Source: Chaetomium olivaceum (taxonomy: Eukaryota > Ascomycota > Sordariomycetes > Sordariales > Chaetomiaceae). From it: a DNA stretch of 64,000 bases. The position numbers and the translations under genes were made by a program. Below, in pieces: positions 19,702 through 32,326 of the stretch; within the stretch, counting starts at the first letter, position 1; each line of letters begins with the position of its first letter. The stretch covers positions 124,001-188,000 of the forward strand of contig JAYWVB010000029.1 in NCBI GenBank assembly GCA_039881045.1, read 5' to 3'. The notes under the pieces are model-generated. The model ran no database searches, was not told the DNA's origin, and saw nothing but the letters and a program-made list of their open reading frames with translations.

Positions 19702-21585
19702 AGGGGAATGCCCTCCATCAGCTCCATGGCGCCCTCTCTCGCGACGGTGATGATGACGTCGTTGAGCGTCTTGGTCTGGAAGCCGGCCTCGCAGTATGAG
19801 AAGTAGTACTGAGTTGTCAGCATGGTGGCCACGATTCGGATTTGGGTTTGGTCTTACCTCCCACTTCCTCCGGAACACCTCCACGTCTTCGTCGTTCATG
19901 TTTGGGTGGTCCCTCCTCAGAGCCGGCCGAATCTTGTCGTCAAAGTTGGCAAGGAACCGCTCCCTCCAGAGGCGCAGGGTCTTTGGGTAGTGGCCGCCGA
20001 TGTTCTCAACCTTCTCCACGACAAGCGTGCCCTTGGATGCGGCAGTGATGTGGTTGAGCAGTTGGGTGACCGACGGGATGTACCCACCCGGGAAGATGTA
20101 CCGGTTGATGAAGCTGCGTTCACCGTGGTTAGTCATCTCTTCTTCGCGATGGTGGTCCTGGACAACTTACTCCTCCCTCCCATCGTACGCCGCCTGCCGC
20201 CCCTCGGGCATGGTGATGCACTGAAACACGGCGATGCCCCCGTTCTTCTTGAGCAGCCGGTTGACGTGGCGGAAGTAGGTCGGCAAGAACTCCCTGCCCA
20301 CCGCCTCGATCATCTCCACCGAGACAATCTTGTCGTATCGATCATCCTCGCTGTCATATTCACCCGCCGCCTCGCCCTGGTCTTTGTCCTGGTCTTCGCC
20401 CTGACCTTCACCGTCGCCTTCACCCTCACTCGCACCACCATCAACATCCCTGCCCAGACCACCACCGCCATCCCTGTCCCCACCACCCACAGCACCATCA
20501 CCACCCACACCCGCACCCCAAACTCCATCACGGTCATCCTCCCCAACAACACCACCCCTCTCCCTCACCCAAAAACCAAAACCCTTCATAAACCAATGAT
20601 ACACATGGCGATAATCCACCAACCCCACCCTGACCCTCCGCCCCAACCTCTCGCGCCTCACCCATTCCTCCGCCCACTCCTGCTGTGCCCGCGACAGCGT
20701 CACACTGGTCACGCAACGGCACCGCCATGGCTCTTTGGCGGCGGCGATGGCGAGGGAGCCCCAGCCGGTGCCGATCTCGAGGAGGTCGTCGGAGGGTTTG
20801 AGACGGAGGTGGCGGAGGATGTGCTGGATTTTGTGGAGTTGGGCTTGGGAGAGGGCTGCTTCTTCTTCTTCTTCTTCGTTGGGGGTGGTGGTGGCGGTGG
20901 GGCTGGGGGGGTTGGCTGCGGACGTGGAACTGTCGCTGGTAGGCCAGATCGGGCAGGAGTAGGTCATGTCCGGGGATAAGAAGGCCGTAAACAGGTCGTT
21001 GCCGAGGTCGTAGTGCGCCTGGGCATTGCGGAGGGCCGTCTCGGTTGTGTTAACTGAGAGGTTGACGGGCGTGGCGAAGGGAGTGATAACGGTGCTGAGG
21101 ATGGCAGACCACCAGGTCCTGCCCTTGTTGAGGCGGGCGCGGTTGAGAATGAAGAGCCGAAAGAAGGCGGTCAGGTCTTCGCAGGTCGCCTCCTCGAGGA
21201 GGTAGGACTCGGCGAAACCCATGTCGGCGTGGAGGAGCAGGCGAGAGTAAAAGTGTGGGGAGGTGACGGTGAGGGTGGTGATGGGGTTGGTGAGGGAGGA
21301 GGGGCCGCGATTGTTGACATTGGCGTTCTCGTTGCCGTAAAGATCAACGTCGACATCGTCGTCGAGCAACTGGCCAAAGACGTGGACTTCCCCAAAGGGC
21401 TCGTCGACGAGGATCAGTGTGCCGACTTCGATGGAGGATAGAAGAGACAGGATAGATGACCTGGCGATGTAGATGGCTGTGTTCAAGATGAGGATCCACA
21501 GGTTGTTGAGGAGGTAGGCTGCGCTGCCATAGAGGTGCCGTAAGAGGAAGCGGCCGAGGCCGTCGGGAGATGGCCAGGGTACCAT
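19698..21585 (-). CDS. Cyclopropane-fatty-acyl-phospholipid synthase-like methyltransferase
   Basis: Three exons (21585-20171, 20113-19858, 19808-19698), about 593 residues. The family uses S-adenosylmethionine to add a methylene across lipid acyl double bonds. Visible features: NAQAHYDLGNDLFTAFL and the CFA motif MTYSCPIW; SAM-binding LLEIGTGWGSLAI; KIVSVEMIEAVG; HVNRLLKKNGG; and, across the first intron, INRYIFPGGYIPSV followed by NIGGHYPKTLRLWRERF. The third exon closes with YYFSYCEAGFQTKTLNDV. Unusual: a Gly/Asp/Glu-rich low-complexity insert of roughly 80 residues between DYRHVYHWFMKGF and KIVSVEMIEAVG, inside the methyltransferase fold. Fungal homologues are widespread and often called CFA synthases; actual substrate here is not known. 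Confidence 0.9.
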
Positions 21586-22965
21586 TGTAGAAAGGTTGAG
21601 GGGTTTGACAGCAGATGATGGAAGCTAGCTAAGGTATTGTCATATCCAGGAGTGATATGATGGATGAGTGGTGGTTGGTGTGTCTGGAGGATCAGGCGTG
21701 GTTGACTTATACCAATGTACATAGTCAAAGAAACAACGAGATACTGATTCAACAAGCTCAAGAACTGCCACAAGTGAATGGTAAAGACATGTGGGTGGTG
21801 GTGCTTTCGGTGAAAATGTGGCTAGCTACAAACAGGGTTTGTCTGCGATCTAAGGAAAGGTACAGAGGCCTGTGGTACTTGGTGACTCACCCCATTGCTT
21901 CTCTCCCGAGCTTAGCTACCGTTCTATGCCCGGTTTGTGTCTTTGTCACAATGTTGAAGAGATATCCAGGGTGTTTGCGTCATTCATGCCGTGAGGATTG
22001 AAGCTCGGCGGTCTGGGACAAGATGGACATGATCGGGGTGTCTGTCCCGAAGCAGCCACACACCCCGCCCTCACTTTCCTGACTTGTAGAGTACATCCCG
22101 GCTGCGAGTCTCACTTCTTTGGGTGTTGTACTAGTAGTTGAAGGGGGTTTTGACAAAGTCAATGTCCTTTCATCTGCGCGGATGGGAGTGTGCGTGTGTG
22201 GGGTGAAACGACTACGGCAATGACGTTTGTATCCGGGATACAAAGATTGGGGGATTAAGCATACTTTGTCGAATGCGATATCTCTTTTTACATATTGACA
22301 GCGAGGTTGTGGTGTACTTGCGGGCTGGTGATATCGATGTGGAGCATTTCGCGGCTCCCTTCTGCGCCTTGTTCCTGGATTCAATGGGCTCTTGTTTGTC
22401 AAAACCCACAGTTTGGTTGGCGTCAACCCATTGCATTTTAACCTCAAAGATTCCCATTATTGATACACAGCCCTGGAGAAGTCGGGCAGTGGCAGATGGC
22501 CTCGTCTTTGGGCTTCGTGAGAGCGCACAGCGGCACAAGCATCCAACTGACGTGGCTCGGGGAATAAGGACAATTCGGCCGGCGTGGGGCACAAAGACTA
22601 ATTGATGGGTTATGTTATCTTTTGATTGAGTGTTGGGCACATTGGGTACCGTACTTCGAAGTGTCTCGGTTGCAGCAATGTTGGATGGGATTAAAAGTCG
22701 TGGTTTTTGGAAACGCACGCACGTCCAGTGAAAGGCTTCATTCAATTGGTGTCGATGAAAGGATGAAAGGAGACCTCCGGTCGAGCTGTTGGCACGCCAG
22801 TGGTGCCCCACAGAGCCCTGCATCAGGCTTGCAGGGGTCTCTTTTACATTGGAGGTGGTCGCGTCGACCGCGTTCCACTTAAACTTCGCTTCATCAACGC
22901 GTCTCATCAGTTCCTCAATTACCACCCAAGTTGGAACACAACTAAGAGCAATCCAATCCCCGAAA
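21586..22965. other. Intergenic, divergent promoters
   Basis: Between the CFA-like gene (-) and RNase H2C (+). A long minus frame (22212-23060) lacks protein-like features and overlaps the RNase H2C coding exon, so I treat it as non-coding. Confidence 0.5.
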
Positions 22966-23551
22966 ATGACACAACCAATGCTCACCCTGAAATCCGACAA
23001 GTCACCCGAGGATACCCCCAAAGCGACACCGCACCTCCTCCCCTGCCGCGTCCACCACAACGGCCCTGTTGAGCCCGCTCAGCCTTTCTGGAATCCCAAA
23101 ACCGGCGAGGGTAAGAATCCACCTAAAAAACCAGCTTTGCGCCCGGGGAATGTCACTAACCTTCAACTTCCAGATGGGACGAAAACAGCCTACTTCCGCG
23201 GCCGCAAGCTCCAGGGCAAGGTCGTGAAGCTGCCCGAGGGCTACCGCGGCGCCGTGGCAACCACACCGGCGGCCGAGCAGTCTTTGAACCGGTTGGAGGA
23301 CGTCGGGGTTATTGACCTCGAGCCCGAGATGCCCCAGGGGAGTCTGCAAGTCCAGGCCGAGTTTGACGATATGATTGTCTGGGGGCAGGGGGCTGGAGTC
23401 GATGCCTCGGATCCATACCTGAGGGGTGCCGAGGAGTGGGTAGCACTCGCGGAGAAGGTGGGCTACCAGGTCGCTGTTTGTGTTGATCCACTTATTGCTG
23501 ACATCCATTCCCGCACAGATCCACGCGTATCCCGTGCAGGAGACCAAGTAA
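22966..23551 (+). CDS. Ribonuclease H2 subunit C
   Basis: Non-catalytic subunit of RNase H2, which removes ribonucleotides and RNA from DNA duplexes in the nucleus. Three exons (22966-23110, 23174-23457, 23519-23551) give 153 residues. Recognised from HLLPCRVHHNGPVEPAQPFW near the N-terminus, TAYFRGRKLQGKVVKLPEGY in the middle, and the C-terminal FDDMIVWGQG ... EEWVALAEK joined by the last intron to IHAYPVQETK, a family-typical ending. Both introns restore these motifs exactly in phase. The second donor is GTGGGC, less common but acceptable. Size matches fungal homologues. Confidence 0.88.
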
Positions 23552-24016
23552 AAGCGAGGTACTGCGAAAGTAATGGCCGCTGCGGTGATAGCACGTCCCA
23601 TACTCTGCTGGACGAAATGCCCCAGCAGTTCACTGTCTAACATACGGCTACGACACTACGTGCTAGTGGACGTGCGCCATCCGAAGTGGTATCCACGTTT
23701 CTGCTCGTCCCAGGTAGCGAAGGAGAAAACCATCCGATAGCCACCCCGACTTCGCGCCTCGGATGCTCTCGAAGGCGCAGGGCCGACTCAGGGCTCGGGG
23801 TACACGGGGGATGTGCAGGGGGTGGGTGGGCCGGAAGAAACAGACAGCCGGCCAGACGGGCAGTTTTGACTGCATAGAGTTGCGCTAATGGACGTATAGT
23901 GCGTATGGACACTACATCCGGGGTGGGCTATGCCCTTTGGGTGGTTTAATGATATGACGGGGAGGGAGGTCGAAGATTCCAGAGCAACTTCCCACCATTT
24001 TATTGCATTGCTGCCG
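23552..24016. other. Convergent intergenic, nothing recognised
   Basis: Between the stops of RNase H2C (+) and the aminotransferase (-). Only short shadow frames. Confidence 0.5.
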
Positions 24017-25853
24017 TTACTTGAACTCCCCGGCGTTTGCTTCCCCAGCTCCCTCCCCAACAACCCCCGACTCTCCCGCCAACACCCTCCTAACCACCCT
24101 TCCTAACCTCTCCACCCCTTCCACAATTTCCTCTTCATCCGCCCACGAAAAACTCAACCTCAGATTCCTCGGAAATGTGGCTGCTGCCTCATCCCCAGCC
24201 ACTTCAAAGATCCGCCCCGGCGCAACCACCAACTCCTCCTCCACCTTCGCCCGCTCCGCCACCACAGCCGCATCCACCCCCTCCGGCAAGGTCAACCACA
24301 CAAAATACCCTCCATACACCTCCCCTCCCTCCTGCAAACCCTCTCCCACCCCACCAACCCCATTCCCCCTCCAAACGGTCACCCCCAACCCGCCCAACAC
24401 CCTCCTCACCTCCCCCACCATCAACGCATGCCTCCTCCGCAAAGCAGGCCTCACAACCCGCTGCACATGCGCCTCCAACCCGCCCTCACCCCTTATACTC
24501 AAAACCCGCCAAATCACCGCCGCCGCGAACTGGCTCGCCGCGCCCCCGCTCCGATTCGTCCCCACGGCCGCAAACCCGGCCGCAAAACCCGCGCTGCCGT
24601 GCAGCCAGCCCGTGCGCACGCCGGGGCCGACGAGCTTGGAGAAGGAGCCGTTGGAGATGGCGTGCCCGAATATTTGGGAGGAGTGGATTGGGTTGGGGCC
24701 GGTGTTGGGGCCGGAGTGGTTGGTGGTGGGGTTCGTGGCGGGAGGGCGGCAAGGCGGCGTCGATTTGGGAGAGGAGAGGGAGGGGCGGGATGAAGGGGGT
24801 TGTTGTGGTTGTATCTGTGTTTGATGGGGATGGGGATGGGGATGGGGTGGGGGAGACGGGCCATTGGAGGAGGTCGTAGACGTCGTCGCTTATGATGAGG
24901 GCGTCGTGTTCACGGGCGAGGTGGACCAATTGCTGGCGACGGGTAAGAGGCATGGTTTTGCCGGAGGGGTTGGCGCAGGTGGCGACGAGGTAGATGACGT
25001 GGCGGTAGAGCTTGCGGTCGGGGTAGGGCTGTTTGGATGGTTGGTTCTGGGGTGGTGTTAGTATGGATCTTTACTAGGGAGCTAGACAGACAGCAGGGGA
25101 AAAAGAAAGAGTACCAACCTCCCACGGCTCGTCTTCACACTCCTTCAACCTCCTCTCCAACACACCCACATCTACACCAGCTTCATCCTCCGGCACGGCG
25201 CGTAGCCTCCCACGGAACCCCGAGTCCTCAAAGATGGGGCATGCCATAAAATAGCACGGGGCCACCACCCACACAGCCCGCGTATACCCAGGGTCGGTAA
25301 ACCCCTGCAACACAGTCGCCAGCGCCTGGCTGGCCCCGCCCGTGATGGTGATTTCATCCGCCGTCATATTTCCACCTTCACTCCCCCTCACACCAGTCGC
25401 ACCACTCTCACCACCATCCCCAGAACCCCCAGAATCCTCATTCTTCGAACCCCCATTCCCCTCCCCCTCCAAACCCTTCCCTTCACCCCTACCATCCCAC
25501 GCCCCTGCGTACCGATAGACTTCGCCCAACCACCTCGCCAACTCCTCCCTCAGCGGCTGAAACCCCGGGTCAATGCCATACTGCAGCACAGGCACAGCCA
25601 GCTCCGGATCCGAGAGCACATGTGTGGCGGCTGCTTGCAGGCCCGCTGCGGGTAGCAGGGCTGGGGCGGGCCAGCCGCGGAGGAGGTTTATTAATTTCTT
25701 TGTGTTTTTTCCTTCTTCTTCTTCTTTTTCTTTCTTTGTCTCCTTTTCGGGGGGGTCTTGGTGCTGGTTTTGTTGGTGTGGTGGTGGGGGGTTGTCGTTG
25801 GGGTTGGTGTGGTTGCCGGTGTTGCTTGTAGGTGTGGGTGCGTTCATCGTCAT
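24017..25853 (-). CDS. PLP-dependent class I/II aminotransferase
   Basis: Fold-type I aminotransferase of the group that includes yeast YER152C and 2-aminoadipate-type enzymes. Exon 1 (25853-25119) has INLLRGWPAPALLPA, LQYGIDPGFQPLREELARWL and TITGGASQALATVLQGF; a 72-base intron (25047-25118, branch ACTAAC) leads to HVIYLVATCANPSGK and LIISDDVYDLL. The PLP lysine lies in SNGSFSKLVGPGVRTGW. The frame changes between SQIDAALPPS (near 24750) and NTGPNPIHSSQIFGHAISNG: one surplus C in the C-rich stretch 24738-24750 would explain it. Low-complexity inserts (Gly/Glu/Ser in exon 1, PSPSPSPS and Thr runs before SQIDAAL) interrupt the enzyme fold. Substrate unknown. Confidence 0.85.
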
Positions 25854-27036
25854 GGTTGTTGCCGACTGACGGGGAGGGTTGAGGTGTGTGAGGTGTGAGG
25901 TGTGAGGTGTGCGTGGTGTGTTTTACTACTGAGGGACCTCGGGTAAGGTTAAAGGTAAGAGGCGAAAGTTATCTGAGGAGGGTAAGGCGGATTTGGAGTA
26001 CATAACTAAGCGGAGACCACCTGCGGGGCAACGGCGAACAAATAAAGACAGAAATATCGTCAGTATTGGGTAGTTTAGTGTGTCTGGTTCATTCACCTTG
26101 TCAGACATAATATTTCCCTCATTGCTGCCCCGGCCCTTGACGGCAGAGAGGGGTCAAATAACGTCACATATAACCACTTATTCATACACCTCCAAAGCAC
26201 CACACAAGATTGATCATGATAGTTTCTGTCAAGACTGTAGAGCCGCTAAACTGTAAACTGCAGCTACACCACCCTATTCGTATCGCACCCGCCTGTATCC
26301 AGCGCCACATGCTTCAAGTTGTGACGCCCCAGGCAGACCCATCCATCATTCATACGTCCACGCTCAAATATGAGAAGTATCCTTGCTTCTCCGGTCTATC
26401 TCAGAGGCCAGACACACAAGACGTCCATCGTGTCTTGTCCAGTTGTTCAGTCGCCGGCTGGTAGAGCTCCTTGACAGGCCGCTAAAAGGCCAAAAGCACG
26501 AGCAACCGAGGGTCCTGCCGCCGTCCCACCTCGTAGTCCGTTCTAATGCCCCATCCACGCCCACACCACCAGTTAATTCGGACCCCGTATTCGGGCCCTT
26601 CCGCCTGGGTTCGTTCCCAGACTGCCATGCCCATGCAAGATCACGGGCTCGTTGCCCATGTTCCATGTCCCGCATGCGCCAAATATTCCCCTCGGGCGAG
26701 ATGAGACAGACCAGAGGTGCTTGTTAGCGACCAAAGAAGCGGTCGCGGCTGTTAATACAGCCATGCCGCAAGGAAAGAAAAAAGTAGAGGAAAATCGAAC
26801 ATTTACACTGCTGCTGGCTTTGTGCAGCGGTACCGAAATAGAGGCTAAATCGATGGCTATGGTTGTTGTTTTGCTGATTCGGAGAATTGCGCAGTACACA
26901 GGCCGAAGTGATGCCATGCACAAGCGCTCCCGAGTAAAGTATGCCGGTCAAGTGTGTCAAATAGCAAGAGGACTGGGACAAACCCCCCAACACTCCCCCT
27001 TCAGCTCCAGCACTCAAGACAAGCCACTGAGCCGCA
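25854..27036. other. Intergenic, nothing recognised
   Basis: Contains a short GGTGTGA array just upstream of the aminotransferase ATG (25885-25920). No gene supported in the rest. Confidence 0.5.
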
Positions 27037-30000
27037 TTACGTTTGGATCTGGTTCGACGTATTGCGCGACCAGTTATCCCGCCCGCGATAGCCACCGCCA
27101 CCACGGTGGCCTCTGCCATGCGACGACGGGTTGGACCCAGAAGCCGCACTGTCGCGCTGCTCCGCCGCGTACGAGGAAGACGACTCGCGGCCCTTCCCCT
27201 GCCGGTGCTGGGCAGACGAGCCATGCCGGCCGCCGCGCGGCCCCCCGACGCGGATTGCTGCGTGTCCGCCCGAACGGGACCGTGATACTCTTGCTTTCAG
27301 TGCCCGGAATGCAGACACGCCACACGTTGCCGGCCCCCGACACGTCGACGGGGAAGTTGATAGCATCCGCGCTGAGCACCACGGGCCAAAGCTTCTTGCT
27401 AAGAGGTTTGGGCGCCGGGCTGGGCTGCCACGCCATCTCCGGTACGATTTTCGGAAATCGGATGGGCGGCAAAGAGCCCATCTCCTGCTCCTCGAAGCAT
27501 TCCTCGGCCATCACCTTGGTAGTAACCGACCCTTCCGTCTCGGCGATCGGCCCCAGTGGCCCGGGGTATGAGGACTCCTGCGGTTGATACGGAACGCGCG
27601 CATCGACTCCCGCAGCCCTGGACGGATGCACCTTACGTCCGCCCAAGAGGTTGTCAATCTTGGCTTGCCAAGCATTCTGGCCAGGGCCCGGTTCCTTGTA
27701 TGCCGGCTGCGACGCCCACGACAAGCTGGGCCCTTGCGGTCTCGGTGGGCCGGTAGGCGCCCGGTTTGCCTCGACCGTTTCCTTTGTTGCCGAAGGCGGG
27801 AGGCGCACAACAGGGTACGGTCGCGGTAACGACACATGCGGGTGGGTGGCGTCGCCATCGAATGCGGGATGGCCAGCCATATCCGGAGGTGGCGGCGAAG
27901 GCGATTCCTGCCGCATCGCTTCGGCGCTCAACTCCAACCGGATATCGCGGGTTTCTTGGCGAGCATCGCGAGATGGGAAGAAACGTGACCCCCTTCCTTG
28001 AGCCGTGGCCGCCTTCGCGCCGATCATCGGTGCCGACGCAATATCGCGAGTTGGCACGGAGGTCTGAGGAAGTTGACTGTATTCAGATGGCGTGCCGCTC
28101 GAGACGGATGCCGCTTGTTGTTGCGCGGCAGCGGCCTTCCCCTCCGGAGTGGACGCCCAGGGGTTTTCTTGCCCGATCTGGAGGGTCTGCTTTGTGGTGC
28201 CCTCGGTGCGCGCCCCGGCCTCGTCAAGCTTCGTCGGGCGCCAAGTGTCTTTGATAGTAGGCTGGACATCCGCCAACGAACGACCTTCTGCTTGCAGGCG
28301 ACGGTCCCGCTCTTCGTACTGAGCGTTGAGCATCTCCGAAAACTTGTCGTCGTTGACGCGAACCGCAGCAGCCCACGGGTTATCCTTCATCTCGCGCTCG
28401 GCCGCACCCCTAGACGCTTGTGGTTGCCTGGGGGGCCCAATCGGTGGTTGCCATGCAGCAGCAGGGGCCGCGTTCGTCTGCGATGGAGCGGTAGTGCGGA
28501 CGCTGCTCGGCGGTGCAATGGGCCCAGGCCCGGAGGGAAGCGGTGCCGCCCCGATGTCAGCCGCGAAAGTGCCATTACCGAGGCTCCGGTTGTTTGGTGC
28601 GGCCCAGACATTCTTTGTCGAAGGTTGCGGTCCCCATACGGCCGGTTGTCGGTCGGCTTGCCTCGCGGCCCAGGGCTGGGTATGGCTGCTGCCATGTGTT
28701 TGTGGACGAGACTCGGCGCCATCGGGCGGTGAGACGGTTTGCGGCGGCGGCCCGCTAGGTTGCAGGACTGGCTGTTTGGGTTGGGGGATGACCACGCGGG
28801 GGGCCTCGTCCTCAGCCTCAGGCGATTCCGCGGCGGGCGCGGGGGCCTCGGAGGTGCTGGTGTCACGGGGTTGGATCTGGGTAGGGGTTACTTCTTTCGC
28901 TGCCGCCTTCTTGGCCTTGTTCGATTCGGGGGCGGGTCCCAATGCTTCCAGCTTCAGACGAATCCGCTCCTTGCGTGCCGCCTCTTCTCGCGCCTCTTCC
29001 TCTTGGCGGCGCCTCATGGCTAGCTCCCGGCGTTCCCGCATTAATCGTTTCTGTAGCTCATAGTCATCTTCAGTGACAGGGACTGCAGACGTGGGTACTG
29101 GCGATGGCTGAACGGAGGACGACATGGCGCGGCCTTCGGCAGCCGGTTCGGCCGGATGGGGTATCGCATGGGCCATGCTGGGAGAAGCCTTGGGCTGCCA
29201 TGCTTGGCCAGGGTGCGGTCCGCCTTGGGTACCGGATGGCGAGAAATTCCTCGGCGAAACGGGGGGACCATCGCTTCCTCCGGCTGCGGATGCGCGGCGC
29301 GCATTGATTAGTTCGGGTGGCGGAAGAGAGTGCTCAAGTCCTTTGGGTCGTTGCCAGCTACCGCTTCCGCCACTAACGTTGGAAGACCCGCGTCTCCGCC
29401 CATATGGACCCTGCTGCTCGTTGTTCCTGCCCGCCTGGAAGCCCCCGGAGTGATCCATCTGCCCGTATTGTTCGTGGTGCCCTGGTCGTTGCATGACTGC
29501 CGGCTGCCGCCCGTACTGCTGCTCCTGGCGCATCGGGCCGCGGCGGTCAAGAACTGGCTCGTAACGGCCAGATTGTGAGTTGAAAAGCTCCCTGTTCGCA
29601 GCCGGGGCGCCATCTCGCCAAGCCGCCCTACTAAAATCGTCTGCCGCAATCTCCTTGGGGGGCAGTTGACCTTGTGATGGGTGCATCTGGGTTGGCTGGG
29701 GCTTTGGTGCTGCTTGAGCCGGGGCATCCGCGGCGATCGGAGAAACTTTGTCGATCTTTGGGAGGGGTGCCCATGGTGACTTGGCGGGGGTGGGCGGCGC
29801 TGGGGGCTTAGCAACCAGAGTCGGCTTTTCAGGCGCGCCTTTCAATACGAGACCCTTCCCAGAACCCAGCACGCCGGGCTTAACAACTGGTGACGTAGTA
29901 AGGACCGATGCCTTCGCCCTTTCCACGGCCACTGGCGCGCTCTCCTTAACGACTGGCCGGGCGACGACAGGTTCTGGCGAGGCGGGGGCCGGAGGTTCTT

Positions 30001-30899
30001 CGGGGGGTGCTAGCGCAATCTTGGTTCCGTCCTGCCACGTGATGGTATCGGGGTCCCAGTCCTCGTCGTCATCATCTATATCGGCCCAGTTGGACTGTCC
30101 CTTGGCAGCATCGGGATGGAGCCGTGTCGCCATGTGAATTCCATACTTTTTCAGTTCCTCGTCCGTATACTTTTTCGGTTCCGGTGGAGGGACAGCTGCG
30201 CTGCGGGTTAGCGGTCGTCAAGATTAGGGGAGTCCCCGAAGCGATTTTTTGCTCACGTCGATTTTTGTTCCACACCGCGCTCGCGTCCGGAGCTGGCTTG
30301 CCGCCGCTTGGTCCGGATCCCTTAGTGATTAAGCCGCTGCCGGTCTTGGCCACTAACCTGGGTCGGCTGACTGTCGCGGTCCCGGGGGCGGCGGACGCGA
30401 CACTGGGGGTCACAGGCGCCTTCTCGGCAGTCTTGGGTTGGGCACCGGGGGCGGGGGCCTTGGATGTGAGGAAGGTCTTGTTGACGTTGATCGCCTTGAA
30501 AGACGCAGGCTTCTTCACAGAGGAGGAGACGCGGCCGTGACCTTTTGCGCCGTCCTTTCCCTTAGAAGCATCGGATTTGGTGGCTTCGGTATCGGATCCT
30601 CCACTAATGCTAACTTCTGTCGAGTTTACCAAGTCGTCAACGATATCGGAAATGTGCTTGTTCTCGAACTCGTCCGTGGTGGCATCGCCGTTTACGTGCG
30701 GTGGGCCGAGTTCAACATTGTGCGAATCGTTGTCGATCTTGATCGTCTGCGGCGCGGCGCGGGGCAAGCTGCGGTTAGCGGCAAGGGACAAAAGAAGATG
30801 GGCAAATTGGTAATGGAAAACAAGGTAGGTTCTTACGGGCTCGGCGAAAGAAGTCAGAGTAGCTTCATCGGATCGCTGCTTGGGTGACTCAGTTGCCAT
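27037..30899 (-). CDS. Large disordered protein with RGG tail, conserved-looking
   Basis: Exons 30899-30837, 30746-30257 and 30195-27037. The spliced N-terminus leads into PPPEPKKYTDEELKKYGIHM and WADIDDDDEDWDPDTITWQD, a conserved-looking block. Most of the ~1,280 residues are Pro/Ala/Gln-rich and disordered, with a charged coiled-coil stretch LQKRLMRERRELAMRRRQEE (about residue 560) and short repeated SPWAPLPK, NPWAAAVR and NPWAST motifs. The long frame ends at 27074 in an implausible Trp/Pro tail; skipping one base in the six-C plus-strand run 27241-27246 yields GPRGGRHGSS ... GRGHRGGGGYRGRDNW and a stop at 27037, a typical RGG RNA-binding tail. Family not named by me; an RNA-associated role is inference. 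Confidence 0.75.
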
Positions 30900-32326
30900 C
30901 CTACGGTTGTCGGGTCGCTGGCGATCAAACTTGGAGGAATTGGCCGATTGCGCGTTCGGGTAGTCGCGGGGTCTCGAGGAATTAATGGTGTTGGTATCTG
31001 GTGCAGGAACAACAATATCCGGTTAGTTAGCAAGCTCTGGCAGAGCGAGGGTGAGAGAAAGAAGAAGAAGCGCAGAGCGAGAAGGAAAGCCAGGCCACAG
31101 CTGCTGCAAATGCTGCTTCTGGCCAGAATGGCGATGGCTGGCTGGCGCAGACTTGGCTTGGCTGTGCAACGTGCAACGTGCAACCTCTTGAAATGTGGGG
31201 ACCTTAACTACCTCTTTCTCCCTAATTTCTGTTTGCGCAGACCGAGGGATCGGGAATCCCTAAGAGTCGAGGGTCGGTCGGGTATTGCGGGAAGGTTAAA
31301 GGAAGGGGAAGGGACCGGGGCGTGGAGAGGGAATCAGAGGGGAAAGGGTTGTGGGAGTGATGTTCCGCTGAGAGAGGCGATGCGGCTGGCTGATTCTCTT
31401 TTCGCCGACTGACTGGGACTGACTGGGGACTGATGGACGGCTTGGAAAGCGAATGGCACTTGGCGAAAGGGTTCACCCAGAGCTGGCAAGTGAGCCGTTT
31501 TGGGATTAGTGGGGGTTAAATGGCCCACTCACAGGTCTCGCAGTTGAAGATCGGAGTGACAAGTGACAGTGCAAACAGGGAGGGAGGCAGCCTCGAGGTA
31601 TGTACTTACTACGCTATGTATGTAGGTTGGTAAAGAAAATGTGAGCACTGTGTGTGTGTGACACAGAGACTGCCGAGTCAGTTTCGAGGTTTCTCTCTAG
31701 TTGGAGTTGATTGATACAATCCGATTGATGGGATCGAAGATTGGGACGAGGGTTCCAGGTTGGGGTTGGCCACTTATTATAGTAGTGCCTTACCTGTCGT
31801 CACCTCCATACAAGCGTGACCCGGAGATGCTGACCGAACCTTAAATCACGGGAACGAACTGTATTAAGGTTCCTTACTTCCTTTATCAATTTGTTTAATG
31901 TTCTTGACTTTTTATCTGCCTTACTAAGTCGGATTTCTTTGGACAGAGGGTAATACCACTCCTTTTGGACTGGCAGTTGGCGGAAGCATCCATGTAAAAT
32001 ATACCCATCTCATGTCAAATTACGTCGTTTCACTACGAAGTATAACCTGTGGCGTTTTTGCTCATCTCAACCTACGGACCACACGGCCCTAACATGGATT
32101 CTCCAGGAAACACCGCTGCGGCACCGGAACAAGCTCGTAACCATGGTCACTATCTCAATCCTCGAGTCATGGCCAGTTGGGGCTGCTTTCACTGCTTGAC
32201 CACAACACCCAACAAGAAAGACAAAAAGAATTCTGTTGCAGTGCGTGTTAGGCACCCCGTCTATTGGGAACAGTTTATGTACACGCCCGAGTCAACGCCA
32301 AGGCAAAACACCCTCTAGTCTGCGAC
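30900..32326. other. Intergenic, nothing recognised
   Basis: Long upstream region of the RGG-tailed gene plus the 3' flank of ATP17. Purine-rich runs near 31055-31085 and a TG repeat near 31650-31660; no gene supported. Confidence 0.5.

Noticed and set aside
22212..23060. 282-residue minus-strand open frame
   Set aside because: No recognisable motif, odd composition, and it overlaps the first coding exon of RNase H2C on the other strand.
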